This document shows, in pieces, positions 31,427-39,578 of a stretch of 64,000 nt of DNA. Below the pieces are notes generated by a model. It did no database searches. It was not told where the DNA came from and was given only the letters and a program-made list of their open reading frames with translations. The position numbers were made by a program, and so were the translations under genes. Every line of letters begins with the position of its first letter. Within the stretch, counting starts at the first letter, position 1. Source of the stretch: DASUPK01 sp963744105 (GTDB lineage: Bacteria; Actinomycetota; Thermoleophilia; Solirubrobacterales; 70-9). Location of the stretch: assembly GCA_963744105.1 (NCBI GenBank), contig CAVUSJ010000006.1, positions 124,001 through 188,000 of the forward strand. The letters are read 5' to 3'.

Positions 31427-32560
31427 ATGCCGGACTCAAGGGACATAGACCCCGCACGACTGCCGCAGGCGATCGACGCGCTGCCGGGGATCGACGCCGT
31501 CCGCCGTCTCGCCGAGCGGGTGCCGGCCTACCTGGTCGGCGGGGCGGTCCGGGACCTCCTGCTGGGAGCAGAGGGGGCGGACCTGGACGTCGCGATCGAG
31601 GGCGACGCGAAGGCCCTGGCCGACCTTCCCGGCTACCGGCCCGAGCGCGACGAGTACTTCATGACGGGCAGGCTCCAGGCCGGGGATCACGAGATCGACA
31701 TCGCTCAGACGCGGGCCGAGACCTATCCCAGGCCCGGCGCCCTGCCCGAGGTGCGGCCGGCGTCGATCGAGGAGGATCTGGCCCGCCGCGACTTCACGGT
31801 GAACGCGATGGCGTTTCCGCTCTCGCGCGACGCGCGGCTGCTGGACCCGCACGGCGGCGTCGAGGATCTGCGCGCGGGCCGGTTGCGGGTTCTCCATGAC
31901 GGATCCTTCGTCGACGATCCGACCCGGGCGCTGCGGGCGGCCCGCTACGCCGCCCGCTTCGGATTCGATCTCGATCCGGAGACGGCCCGCCTGCTGGCCG
32001 ACGCGGATCTCTCGACGGTCTCCGAGGACCGGGTTCAGAACGAGCTGCGGAAGATCGCGGCCGAGGACGACCCGGCCCGCGCTCTGCGCCTGATCGCCGA
32101 ATGGAACGTGATGCCGCCTCTCGATCCGGCGGCGCCCGACCGCGTCGAGGAAGTGACCCGCCTGGCATCGGAGCCGCCGTGGGAGGACTGGGTGGATCGG
32201 GAGCTCGCGGTGATGCTGGCCATCGTCCGGCCGCTGCCGCAGATCCGGGAGCTGGTCGGCGCCGAGCCGGAGCGCCCCTCGACGGCCTACGAGCTGGCCA
32301 AGGCCTGGGACCCGGCCCAGCTGCTTGTCGCCCGCGTCCTCGGCGCCGAGTGGCTCGACGACTACGCGGAGACGTGGCGTCACGTCAGGCTCGAGATCAC
32401 GGGAGAGGACCTGCTCGCCGCCGGCATCGTGGAGGGTCCTGCGGTCGGGGAGGGCCTCGAGGCCGCCCTCTCGGGCAAGCTCGACGGTGAGCTCTACGGG
32501 CGCGACGAGGAGCTCGAGATCGCCCTTGCCGTGGCCCGCGGCGAGGTCCCCGAGGACTAG
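31427..32560 (+). CDS. tRNA nucleotidyltransferase / poly(A) polymerase family protein
   Basis: Class II nucleotidyltransferase-like protein of 377 residues. The head domain has YLVGGAVRDLLLG and the metal-binding DLDVAIEG, then the RRDFTVNAMAF motif B/C and DPTRALRAARYAARFGFDL, the class II CCA-adding/PAP signature. The C-terminal half is helical and lacks an HD domain. Whether it adds CCA, only A, or only CC cannot be decided by eye. The gene starts 29 bases from the divergent propeller gene. Confidence 0.85.
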   Translation: MPDSRDIDPARLPQAIDALPGIDAVRRLAERVPAYLVGGAVRDLLLGAEGADLDVAIEGDAKALADLPGYRPERDEYFMTGRLQAGDHEIDIAQTRAETYPRPGALPEVRPASIEEDLARRDFTVNAMAFPLSRDARLLDPHGGVEDLRAGRLRVLHDGSFVDDPTRALRAARYAARFGFDLDPETARLLADADLSTVSEDRVQNELRKIAAEDDPARALRLIAEWNVMPPLDPAAPDRVEEVTRLASEPPWEDWVDRELAVMLAIVRPLPQIRELVGAEPERPSTAYELAKAWDPAQLLVARVLGAEWLDDYAETWRHVRLEITGEDLLAAGIVEGPAVGEGLEAALSGKLDGELYGRDEELEIALAVARGEVPED

Positions 32561-33070
32561 TTCGCGCTCAACGTGATCACCGCGAAGTGCATCTGATCGA
32601 ACAAGGCATCGGACGTCGCCTCGGTGCAGAACATGCCGATGGTGTGCGAGCCGGCGGAGAGGACGTCGGTGACCGCCGACATGCTGAAGGGCCGGCCCTG
32701 CGGAATGCCGCCCACCCCGGGGCCAAGCCCATTCGAGGTGGTCCCCTCGAAGAGCTGGCACGCCCCAACACCGGTTGCATTCCCGTCGTTGACGCCGTCC
32801 GCGATGACGAGAACCTCGCCGGGCTGCGTCAGATTCACCGCCGTCTGACCGCAGATGGTTCCAGTCAGATCAGCCGGGTTGCATATCCCGCCTGCGAAAC
32901 CGCTGCCTGAACTGCCGAGCGCGGTGTCCCCGGTGACGTCTGAGCCGAGCTTGCCGAGAGTCACCGCGCCTCCTCCGATCTTGGAGCCGGTGACCGAAGC
33001 ATTCCCGAGCTTCGCGCTGGAGGGTGGACACGACGTTGGCATAGGTGAGTCTCGAACGGAACCTCGTCAT
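32557..33070 (-). pseudogene. Broken secreted-protein gene (lost signal peptide)
   Basis: On the minus strand an ATG at 33070 opens MTRFRSRLTYANVVSTL, the usual N-terminus of a Solirubrobacterales-type secreted family. The frame then runs into unrelated sequence. In another frame the family's AKLGNASVTGSKIGGGAVTLGKLG-like region (written here in part) resumes and runs to 32557, ending SAGSHTIGMFCTEA...FAVITLSAN. The expected hydrophobic signal region is missing, so a deletion with frame change is the simplest reading. The C-terminal half resembles the intact gene at 47400-47924 (HTIALACTET). A 161-residue frame without the N-terminus remains open and might be expressed. Confidence 0.65.
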
Positions 33071-33179
33071 ATGCGGTTGTCCTTACTTGGCGCAGTGTCC
33101 CCACTCCCTGTGGACCATCCTCCCTCGCGGCTGCCGCCGGTTCTTGCCCAATTTTCGGCCTGATCTAGCCTCTCGCGCC

Positions 33180-33920
33180 ATGGAATGGCGCGAGCGAGAC
33201 GGGGTCCGCTGGCTCGAGGCGGACCTGCCCGGTGCGACGGCAGCCTTCTCGACGCGCGTCGGCGGGGTCAGCGAGCCGCCCTACGACGCCCTCAACGTCG
33301 CGATCATGACCGGCGACGACCGGGACGCGGTGCGGGAGAACCGGCGCAAGCTGGCCTCGGCGCTGGAGCGAGACCCGGATGGGGTGGTGATGGGACGCCA
33401 GGTTCACGGCGCGGAGCTCCGGGAGCACCGCGTGCCGCAGGAGCCGAAGGTCTTCGCCGACGTCGTGCGCAGCCCCGACGAGGTCGACGCTCACAGCACC
33501 GCCGACCCGGCACTGACGCCGCTGGTGATGGTGGCCGACTGCCTGCCGGTGGCGCTTGCCGGCCGCGGGGGCGTCGCGATGGCGCACTGCGGCTGGCGCG
33601 GTCTCGCCGGCGGGATCCTCGCCGAGGCCGCGGAGGCGGTCGACGCGCGCGCGGCAGCGGTCGGGCCGGGCATCGGGCCCTGCTGCTACGAAGTGGGCGA
33701 TGAGGTGCTCGCCGAGTTCGCGGATCTGGACGACGTCGCCGAGGGGCGCATGCTCGATCTGACCGCGGTCGCGCGGGGGCTGCTGGCGCGGGCGGGCGTG
33801 ACAGAGGTGCAGTCCGCCGATCTCTGCACGAGCTGCAACCCGGAGCTCTTCTATTCGCACCGGCGGGACGGCGAGCGCACCGGCCGGCAGGCCGGACTGA
33901 CCTGGATCGATCGTGGTTGA
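33180..33920 (+). CDS. pgeF: Multicopper-oxidase-fold purine nucleosidase-type protein (YfiH/PgeF)
   Basis: A 246-residue member of the laccase-domain family (YfiH, YlmD, PgeF). Members act on purine nucleosides or correct peptidoglycan precursor errors. Conserved His and Cys ligands are visible in GRQVHGAEL, VADCLPV and AHCGWRGLAGG. The C-terminal CTSCNPELFYSHRRDG signature is complete. The ATG at 33180 is chosen because upstream sequence belongs to the broken gene. It overlaps yggS by eight bases, the usual order before sepF. Confidence 0.9.
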   Translation: MEWRERDGVRWLEADLPGATAAFSTRVGGVSEPPYDALNVAIMTGDDRDAVRENRRKLASALERDPDGVVMGRQVHGAELREHRVPQEPKVFADVVRSPDEVDAHSTADPALTPLVMVADCLPVALAGRGGVAMAHCGWRGLAGGILAEAAEAVDARAAAVGPGIGPCCYEVGDEVLAEFADLDDVAEGRMLDLTAVARGLLARAGVTEVQSADLCTSCNPELFYSHRRDGERTGRQAGLTWIDRG

Positions 33921-34545
33921 GCCCGTCACCGACCTCGACGCCGAGCGGATCCGCTCCAATCTCGCCCGGATTCGCGAGCAGGCCGGCCCGGACCTCGAGA
34001 TCCTCGCCGCGACGAAGTACGTCCGGACCGAGGACATGGGAGTCCTCGCTGAGGCCGGAATCGAGCTCGTCGGCGAGAACCGGCTTCAGGACCTGGAGGC
34101 CAAGCGAGAGAGATGGGGAGACCGCTTCACCTGGGACTTCATCGGCAACCTGCAGAGCCGCAAGATCAGGAGGATCCTGCCGCTGGTTCGCCTGGTCCAC
34201 TCCGTCGCCTCGGACTCCGCGCTCGAGCAGCTCGGCAAGCACGGAGGCCCGGACACCGAGGTGCTCGTCGAGGTCAACCTTTCGGGCGAGCAGGAGAAGG
34301 GCGGGATCGCACCCGAGGGGCTCGACGAGTTCATCGAGCGCTGCCCGGTGAGGGTCTCTGGACTGATGACGATGCCGCCCTTCACCGAGGATCCGGAGGC
34401 CTCAAGGCCCTATTTCGCGCGCCTCGCGGAGCTCGCCTCGGAGCGCGGACTGGAGCGGCTTTCGATGGGCACGAGCCAGGATTGGCCGGTCGCAGTGCAG
34501 GAGGGGGCGACGATCGTGCGCCTGGGGTCCGTTCTTTGGGCATAA
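33913..34545 (+). CDS. yggS: PLP homeostasis protein, YggS/PLPBP family
   Basis: Single-domain PLP-binding TIM barrel of 210 residues that buffers pyridoxal phosphate. The PLP lysine is in LAATKYV near residue 36. GENRLQDLEAK, HFIGNLQ-like FIGNLQSRKI and the phosphate-binding LSMGTSQDWPVAV complete the family pattern. It is shorter than typical YggS (about 230 residues). GTG start overlapping pgeF. Position between pgeF and sepF is conserved in many Gram-positive bacteria. Confidence 0.92.
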   Translation: MVEPVTDLDAERIRSNLARIREQAGPDLEILAATKYVRTEDMGVLAEAGIELVGENRLQDLEAKRERWGDRFTWDFIGNLQSRKIRRILPLVRLVHSVASDSALEQLGKHGGPDTEVLVEVNLSGEQEKGGIAPEGLDEFIERCPVRVSGLMTMPPFTEDPEASRPYFARLAELASERGLERLSMGTSQDWPVAVQEGATIVRLGSVLWA

Positions 34546-34598
34546 TCAGTCAACATCGGCTGGAGGAATAACGACCGTCAAGCCGAATTTGAGCCGAG

Positions 34599-35201
34599 AT
34601 GGCGATTAGGGACACATGGAGACGTTCGCTCGAGTACTTCGGTCTCGTCGAGGGTGACTACATCGAGGAGGGCGAGTACGACGAGGGCGACACGGGCAGC
34701 GAGATGGCGCTCGACCACACCGCTGCCGCGCCGCGCGAAGCGGCTGGCAGCATGCCCTCCCGCCGCGGTCGCGGCCGCGAGGAGGACATCGACGACATCT
34801 TCGGCGAGGACGAGCCGCCGCCACGGCGCAGCCGGATCCGCTCCGTGGACGACACGGCGGAGGAGCCCCAGCCCAGTCGCCGCGGCCGCCGCGGCCGCGC
34901 GCCGGCCGGGAACGGAGGCGGCGTCGCATCGATGCATGTCGTCACCCCGCGAAGCTTCAACGACGCTCAGCAGGTCGCCGACGAGTTCAAGCGCTCGAAG
35001 CCGGTGATCATCAACCTGCAGTCGACCGACCGCGAGCTCTCCAAGCGGCTGATCGACTTCTCCTCCGGCATGACCTACGCACTCGGCGGCGGCATGCAGC
35101 GGATCTCGCAGGGCATCTTCCTGCTGACCCCGGAGAACGTCGAGGTCTCGGCGGAGGAGAAGGCCCGCCTGCTCGAGGGCGGCTTCTTCAACCAGTCGTA
35201 G
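34599..35201 (+). CDS. sepF: Cell division protein SepF
   Basis: FtsZ-binding membrane-anchor protein of 200 residues. The N-terminal amphipathic helix (MAIRDTWRRSLEYFGL) can bind membrane. An acidic and basic disordered linker (about residues 20-110) follows. The C-terminal SepF domain starts at VVTPRSFNDAQQVADEF and contains KPVIINLQ and ALGGGMQRIS. Organisation matches actinobacterial SepF, which takes the place of FtsA and ZipA. The following gene, normally yggT, is displaced by a secreted protein and proC. Confidence 0.95.
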   Translation: MAIRDTWRRSLEYFGLVEGDYIEEGEYDEGDTGSEMALDHTAAAPREAAGSMPSRRGRGREEDIDDIFGEDEPPPRRSRIRSVDDTAEEPQPSRRGRRGRAPAGNGGGVASMHVVTPRSFNDAQQVADEFKRSKPVIINLQSTDRELSKRLIDFSSGMTYALGGGMQRISQGIFLLTPENVEVSAEEKARLLEGGFFNQS

Positions 35202-35249
35202 TTACTACGGTCGCGCGCATCCGCGCCAACGAATACGTTTCTCCGCCTC

Positions 35250-35960
35250 ATGCCGGAACAGGCCCGAAGGCGCCTTTTCCTGCTCCTCATCGCCGTCGCG
35301 ACCGGGGTACTGGCATCGACGGCTTCGTCCGCCACCGCCAACACCGTGCTGGTGGGGGCCCCGGGCGGCGGATCCGGCGGCGGAGGATGGTCGAACTTCG
35401 ACGCGACCCCAGCCACCGTCGTCAACACCTCTCTCGGCGAACCGGGCGCGCACGTGACCTCTCCGGTGACGGGGACGATCGTCGGGTGGCAGGTGACCAC
35501 CCTCGGCATCGGCGCCTACAGACTGCACGTCCTGCGCCCGTCGTCCAGCGGGCAGTACACGGAGGAGGGCTCCACGCCGGGAGACGTCACCGTGTCCGGC
35601 TCTAATTCGTTCCCCGCGAGCCTGCCGATTCAGGCCGGCGATGTGATCGGCGTCGACGTGCCCGCCGCCCAGGGAATCGACGGACATGTCGCGATCCCGG
35701 GGTCCGCCTGGGCGCTGTTCAGGCCCGCACTCACCGGCGGGGCTGTGGCAGGGGCCTCGGACTCGTCCAGCCCCGATAGGGAGCTGCTCTTCAACGCCCG
35801 GGTCGAGTACGCGCCGACGCCCGACACGTCGCCACCATCAGGGAAGTTGCATGGGGGGTGCAGTAAGGCGAAGGAACAGAAGCGCAACGAGAAGAAGAAG
35901 AAGCACAAGCGCGCGGCAAGCGCCGCGAAGAAGTGCGCGAAGAGGAAGAAGAGCAAGTAG
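35250..35960 (+). CDS. Secreted beta-sandwich protein with Lys/Cys-rich tail
   Basis: A 236-residue exported protein. A signal peptide covers about residues 1-32 (RRRLFLLLIAVATGVLAS, cleavage near ATA). The ectodomain is Gly/Thr/Val-rich and probably all-beta, with SPVTGTIVGWQV and ASLPIQAGDVIGVDVP. These match SPANGTVTSWSV and TSLPIKQGDAIGIS in the protein at 55069-55824, so the two ectodomains are paralogous. The last roughly 35 residues are mostly Lys, Arg and Ala with two Cys and end KKCAKRKKSK. It interrupts the sepF-proC region. Function unknown. Confidence 0.75.
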   Translation: MPEQARRRLFLLLIAVATGVLASTASSATANTVLVGAPGGGSGGGGWSNFDATPATVVNTSLGEPGAHVTSPVTGTIVGWQVTTLGIGAYRLHVLRPSSSGQYTEEGSTPGDVTVSGSNSFPASLPIQAGDVIGVDVPAAQGIDGHVAIPGSAWALFRPALTGGAVAGASDSSSPDRELLFNARVEYAPTPDTSPPSGKLHGGCSKAKEQKRNEKKKKHKRAASAAKKCAKRKKSK

Positions 35961-36002
35961 CGCGCCAAGCCCACTGACCGGCGCCGAATAAAGTCTTCGA
36001 CC

Positions 36003-36782
36003 ATGAGAGTCGGATTCGTGGGTGCGGGAAACATGGCGGCCGGCCTGGCCCGAGGTTGGGCGGCCGCACGGGGCGAGCCGGGCGCGCCCGAGGCGATGCT
36101 CTTCGCCGATGCCGACCCGGCGAAGGCGAAGGCGCTGGCCGAGGAGGTCGGCGGCGAGGCGCTGGAGGGCAACGTCGCGGTCGCCGACGGCTCGGACCTG
36201 GTCGTCCTGGCCGTAAAGCCGAACGTTCTGGACGAGGTGGCGCCGGACCTCGTGCAGGCCGGCACTCCCATCCTCTCGATCCTCGCCGGGACGACGACCA
36301 AGAGCCTCCACGAGGCGCTGCCCGGCATCGACCTGATCCGCGTGATGCCGAACCTCGGGGCGCAGCTGCGCCAGGCGGTGCTCTGCGTGGTCTACGGAGA
36401 GAGGCTCGGAGCAACAGAGCGTGAGCGGGTGGGCCGGCTGCTCGCCCTGCTCGGGGACGTGATCGAGCTCGACGAGGACCTGATCGACGCCGCCACCGCG
36501 ATCATGGGCTGTTCGCCGGGCTATCTGGCGCTGATGGCCGAGGTGCTGGTGGAGGCCGGCGTCCGGGAGGGGCTCACCGAGGATCAGGCGCTCCGCATGG
36601 TCGCGCGCGCCATGAGCGCCACCGGCGGACTGCTCGACCTCCAAAACCCGGGCGCCCTGAAGCGGGCGGTCGCGTCCCCCGGAGGGATGACCGAGGCCGG
36701 CCTGAACGCGCTTGAGGAGCACAAGATCCAGGAGACCCTCAACGCCGCCGTCGACGCGTCGCTGGACCGGGTTCGCAAGTGA
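36003..36782 (+). CDS. proC: Pyrroline-5-carboxylate reductase
   Basis: NADPH-dependent last step of proline synthesis; 259 residues. The Rossmann start is VGFVGAGNMAAGLARG, with VVLAVKPNVLDEV and the substrate region RVMPNLGAQLRQAV. The C-terminal GLTEDQALRMVARAM and SPGGMTEAGL fit the ProC signature. In many bacteria proC sits in this sepF-yggT neighbourhood. Its stop overlaps the yggT GTG start. Confidence 0.94.
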   Translation: MRVGFVGAGNMAAGLARGWAAARGEPGAPEAMLFADADPAKAKALAEEVGGEALEGNVAVADGSDLVVLAVKPNVLDEVAPDLVQAGTPILSILAGTTTKSLHEALPGIDLIRVMPNLGAQLRQAVLCVVYGERLGATERERVGRLLALLGDVIELDEDLIDAATAIMGCSPGYLALMAEVLVEAGVREGLTEDQALRMVARAMSATGGLLDLQNPGALKRAVASPGGMTEAGLNALEEHKIQETLNAAVDASLDRVRK

Positions 36783-37084
36783 GTCCGCTGCTCGCGATCA
36801 CGCGGGTCGACGTCGCGAACTACGTCGGCGCCGTCTTCCTCGTCTACTTCATCCTGATCTTCATCCGGGTCCTGCTCTCCTGGGTTCCGCGAATGCCGTA
36901 CTACCCCTGGCTGCGAGCGACCGTCGACTTCGTTCACCAGGTCGTGGATCCGTACCTGAACCTGTTCCGCAGGGTGATCCCGCCGCTCGGCGGAGGCGGC
37001 ATGGCGATCGACATCAGCCCGATCCTCGCGATCCTCATCCTGTTCATCGTCGGGCGCGTGGTCGTATCGCTGATTCACGGTTGA
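36779..37084 (+). CDS. yggT: YggT family membrane protein
   Basis: A 101-residue protein with two hydrophobic segments (about residues 15-36 and 78-98). The linker has the conserved SWVPRMPYYPWLRATVDFV and DPYLNLFRRVIPPLGG pattern. The family is linked to division and membrane integrity, though its biochemical role is not settled. The GTG start overlaps proC by four bases and its stop overlaps the lspA TTG start. Confidence 0.9.
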   Translation: MSPLLAITRVDVANYVGAVFLVYFILIFIRVLLSWVPRMPYYPWLRATVDFVHQVVDPYLNLFRRVIPPLGGGGMAIDISPILAILILFIVGRVVVSLIHG

Positions 37085-37536
37085 GGAAGGCGCTCGATCT
37101 CGTGATCCCCGCGCTGGCGGCGTGTGGGGTCGTCGTCGCGCTGGATCAGGGCACCAAGGCGCTCGCGACATCGCTGGTGGACCGAGGGGACCGCGTCGAG
37201 GTCCTGCCGTTCCTCGCCTTCGAGAACGCCCGCAACGAGGGCGTCGCCTTCGGCATCGGCGGGAACATCTCGGCGGTCCTCATCGGGGCGACGATCGTCG
37301 TGCTGCTCGGCTTCCTGGTGTTCCTCGCGTCTCGCTCGCGCAGCGGCTGGCTCGTCTGGGTTCCCGCGGCGCTGCTGATCGGAGGTGCACTGGGGAACCT
37401 CGCCGACCGCGTGCGAGACGGCGCCGTGACCGACTTCATCGACCTGCCCCTGTGGCCGACCTTCAACCTCGCGGACGTCGCGATCGTGGTCGGCGTGCTG
37501 CTGCTTCTGATCGACGTCGAGCGCTCGCGAAGCTGA
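37081..37536 (+). CDS. lspA: Lipoprotein signal peptidase
   Basis: Type II signal peptidase that cleaves diacylglyceryl-prolipoproteins. The 151-residue protein has four membrane segments. The catalytic Asp pair lies in GNLADRVRDGAVTDFID and FNLADVAI, and FENARNEGVAFGI is the conserved N-terminal loop. The TTG start overlaps the yggT stop as TTGA. It would process the lipoprotein at 17116-17601. Confidence 0.94.
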   Translation: MRKALDLVIPALAACGVVVALDQGTKALATSLVDRGDRVEVLPFLAFENARNEGVAFGIGGNISAVLIGATIVVLLGFLVFLASRSRSGWLVWVPAALLIGGALGNLADRVRDGAVTDFIDLPLWPTFNLADVAIVVGVLLLLIDVERSRS

Positions 37537-38210
37537 TGGACGCCGAGCGGCTCATCGTCCACCTGGACGAGGACCTGGCCGTGATCGAGAAGCCGGCGGG
37601 ATTGGTCGTCCACGGCGCGCCGTCCCACAGGGGAGAGACGCTGGTCGACCTGCTCGAGGGCGTGGTGGGCGGGGGAGAGGGCGAGCGGCCCGGCATCGTC
37701 CACCGCCTCGACAAGGACACCTCCGGGCTGATGGTCGTCGCGCGAAACGAGGAAGCGCACCGGGAACTCGCGCGCATGGTGAAGGCGCGAGAGGTGCTGC
37801 GCGAGTACACCGCGCTGGTCGAGGGACGGCTCGGGAGCCGGACCGGGACGATCGACGCGCCACTCGGACGCCACCGCCGGCAGCGGACGAAGCGGGCGGT
37901 GAAGGGCGCCGGATCGAGGGAGGCGCGGACCCATTTCGAGGTGATCGAGGCGCTGCCGGCCGACACGCTCGTCCACGCGCGCCTGGAGACCGGCCGCACG
38001 CACCAGATCCGCGTTCACTTCGCCGCGATCCAGCACCCGATCGCCGGAGACCCCGAGTACGGCACGCGCGGGCGACACGGGCTCAAGCGGCAGTTCCTGC
38101 ATGCGTCCCGGCTGGCGTTCACGCACCCCCGCACCGAAGAGGCGCTGGAGTTCACCTCGGAGCTGCCGGATGACCTGCGTGACGCGCTGGGAAAGGCCCG
38201 GAACGGCTGA
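37536..38210 (+). CDS. rluD: Pseudouridine synthase, RluA/RluD family
   Basis: A 224-residue uridine-modifying enzyme. The catalytic Asp is in HRLDKDTSGLMVVARN near residue 55; REYTALVEGR and TGRTHQIRVHFAAIQHPIAGDPEYG are family motifs. It lacks the N-terminal S4 domain, so it is shorter than typical RluD and its target RNA is not certain. It starts with ATG overlapping the lspA stop (TGATG), which excludes the longer frame. A strong hairpin follows. Confidence 0.88.
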   Translation: MDAERLIVHLDEDLAVIEKPAGLVVHGAPSHRGETLVDLLEGVVGGGEGERPGIVHRLDKDTSGLMVVARNEEAHRELARMVKAREVLREYTALVEGRLGSRTGTIDAPLGRHRRQRTKRAVKGAGSREARTHFEVIEALPADTLVHARLETGRTHQIRVHFAAIQHPIAGDPEYGTRGRHGLKRQFLHASRLAFTHPRTEEALEFTSELPDDLRDALGKARNG

Positions 38211-38211
38211 G

Positions 38212-38250
38212 TTGGCGCGTTCCTTCGGTATATCCGAAGGAACGCGCCAA
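38212..38250 (+). terminator. Long perfect hairpin after rluD
   Basis: Arms of 17 bases, TTGGCGCGTTCCTTCGG and its exact complement, flank a TATAT loop two bases after the rluD stop. There is no T-run, so it may be a Rho-linked or bidirectional barrier rather than a simple intrinsic terminator. Confidence 0.6.
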
Positions 38251-38328
38251 ATCCCCCGGGCGTCGCCGGGCCACCCTTCTTTCATTGCCGGTTTTGGTGG
38301 TCACGTCTGTCGTTTTCCGCACACCACC

Positions 38329-38334
38329 TACAAT
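38329..38334 (+). promoter_or_regulatory. Probable -10 element of the rpsB operon
   Basis: TACAAT matches the housekeeping -10 at five of six positions. A weak TCTGTC lies 17 bases upstream as a -35. Transcription would begin near 38341 and give a leader of about 145 bases before rpsB. Confidence 0.45.
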
Positions 38335-38427
38335 CCCGCGGACTTTGCACCCAACCCCCGCCGAGAGGCACGGGACGCTGCCCGGCCCGCCCGGGTTCCC
38401 GCAGCCACGACGAGGCAGATATGACAG

Positions 38428-38457
38428 CCGAGGGTCAGGCTTAAGCCTGACCCTCGG
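38428..38457 (+). promoter_or_regulatory. Perfect 30-base palindrome in the rpsB leader
   Basis: The segment from CCGAGGGTCAGG to CCTGACCCTCGG is an exact palindrome centred on TTAA. It lies 30 bases before the rpsB ATG and just upstream of the AGGAAGG ribosome-binding site. As RNA it would form a 13-base-pair hairpin with a TTAA loop. S2 is known to repress its own operon in other bacteria, so an S2 or other regulatory site is plausible; this copy matches no leader I recognise. Confidence 0.5.
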
Positions 38458-38486
38458 GGCACAACTTCAAGCGATAGGAAGGTCAA

Positions 38487-39578
38487 ATGGCCGAGGTAGG
38501 CATCAAGGAGCTGCTGGAGGCCGGAGTTCACTTCGGTCACCAGACCCGGCGCTGGAACCCGCGCATGCGCCGCTTCATCTACGGGGAGCGGGAAGGGATT
38601 CACATCATCGACCTCCTCCAGACGGAGGAGCTGCTCAAGCAGGCGACCGAGTTCGTCACCGAGATCGCGGCAAAGGGCGGGGTCATCCTGTTCGTCGGGA
38701 CGAAGAAGCAGGCACGAGATTCGGTCGAGGAATGGGCGGAGAAGTGCGGCATGCCGTTCGTCAACCGGCGCTGGCTCGGCGGCCTGCTCACCAACTTCCA
38801 CACGATCCGCAAGCGGATCCAGCGGCTGCACGAGCTGCGTGAGCTGAAGGAGGGCGGTCGGCTCGACCTGCTGCCCACCAAGGAGCGCATGTCGATGGAG
38901 GCCGAGCTGCGCAAGCTCGAGTTCAACCTCGGCGGCGTCGCGGACATGCAGCGCATCCCGGACACGGTGATCATCATCGACCTGAAGACCGAGGAGATCG
39001 CGCTACGCGAGGCTGAGCGCCTCGAGATCCCGATCATCGGCCTGGTCGACTCCAACTGCGACCCCTCTCCGGTCCGGTTCGTGGTCCCCGGCAACGACGA
39101 CGCGATCCGCTCCTGCGACCTGATCATCGGTGCGCTGGGCTCCTCGATCGAAGGCGCCGCCGCCCAGTGGCGCGCCGCCGAGGAGAAGCGCCGCGCCGAG
39201 GAGGAGGAGCGCAAGAGGCGCGAGGAGGAAGAGCGCAAGCGCCGCGAGGCGGAGGAAAAGGCGAAGCAGGAAGCCGAGGAGAAGGCCAAGGCCGAGGCCG
39301 AGGAGAAGGCAAAGGCCGAAGCCGAGGCCAAGGCAAAGGCGGAGGCCGAGAAGGCCGAGGCCGGTCAGAAGGCGGCGCAGCAGGCCGAAGCTGAGAAGGA
39401 GGCGGCCCAGGAGATCCCTCAGCCGCAGGGCGAGGGCAGCTCGGAGCCGCACAACCGGCAGGGCTCGGACGAGGAGGCCCGCCGCGAGGCCGCCATCGAG
39501 GTGCCGCAGCCCCCGCCCGCCGACGACGCAGAGCCGGCCCAGGAGCCGGCCTCGACCCAGACTGGAGGTGAATCCTGA
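38487..39578 (+). CDS. rpsB: Ribosomal protein S2 with long charged C-terminal tail
   Basis: 30S subunit protein of 363 residues. The core (about residues 1-228) starts MAEVGIKELLEAGVHFGHQT and includes NRRWLGGLLTNF and GLVDSNCDPSPV. After IIGALGSSIEGAAAQW a tail of roughly 130 residues follows, first a run of Glu/Lys/Arg/Ala coiled-coil-like repeats (RAEEEERKRREEEERKRR), then a Pro/Gln/Glu-rich end. Usual S2 is 230-260 residues, so the tail is a clear extension. AGGAAGG gives a good ribosome-binding site. tsf follows with TGATG. Confidence 0.96.
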   Translation: MAEVGIKELLEAGVHFGHQTRRWNPRMRRFIYGEREGIHIIDLLQTEELLKQATEFVTEIAAKGGVILFVGTKKQARDSVEEWAEKCGMPFVNRRWLGGLLTNFHTIRKRIQRLHELRELKEGGRLDLLPTKERMSMEAELRKLEFNLGGVADMQRIPDTVIIIDLKTEEIALREAERLEIPIIGLVDSNCDPSPVRFVVPGNDDAIRSCDLIIGALGSSIEGAAAQWRAAEEKRRAEEEERKRREEEERKRREAEEKAKQEAEEKAKAEAEEKAKAEAEAKAKAEAEKAEAGQKAAQQAEAEKEAAQEIPQPQGEGSSEPHNRQGSDEEARREAAIEVPQPPPADDAEPAQEPASTQTGGES

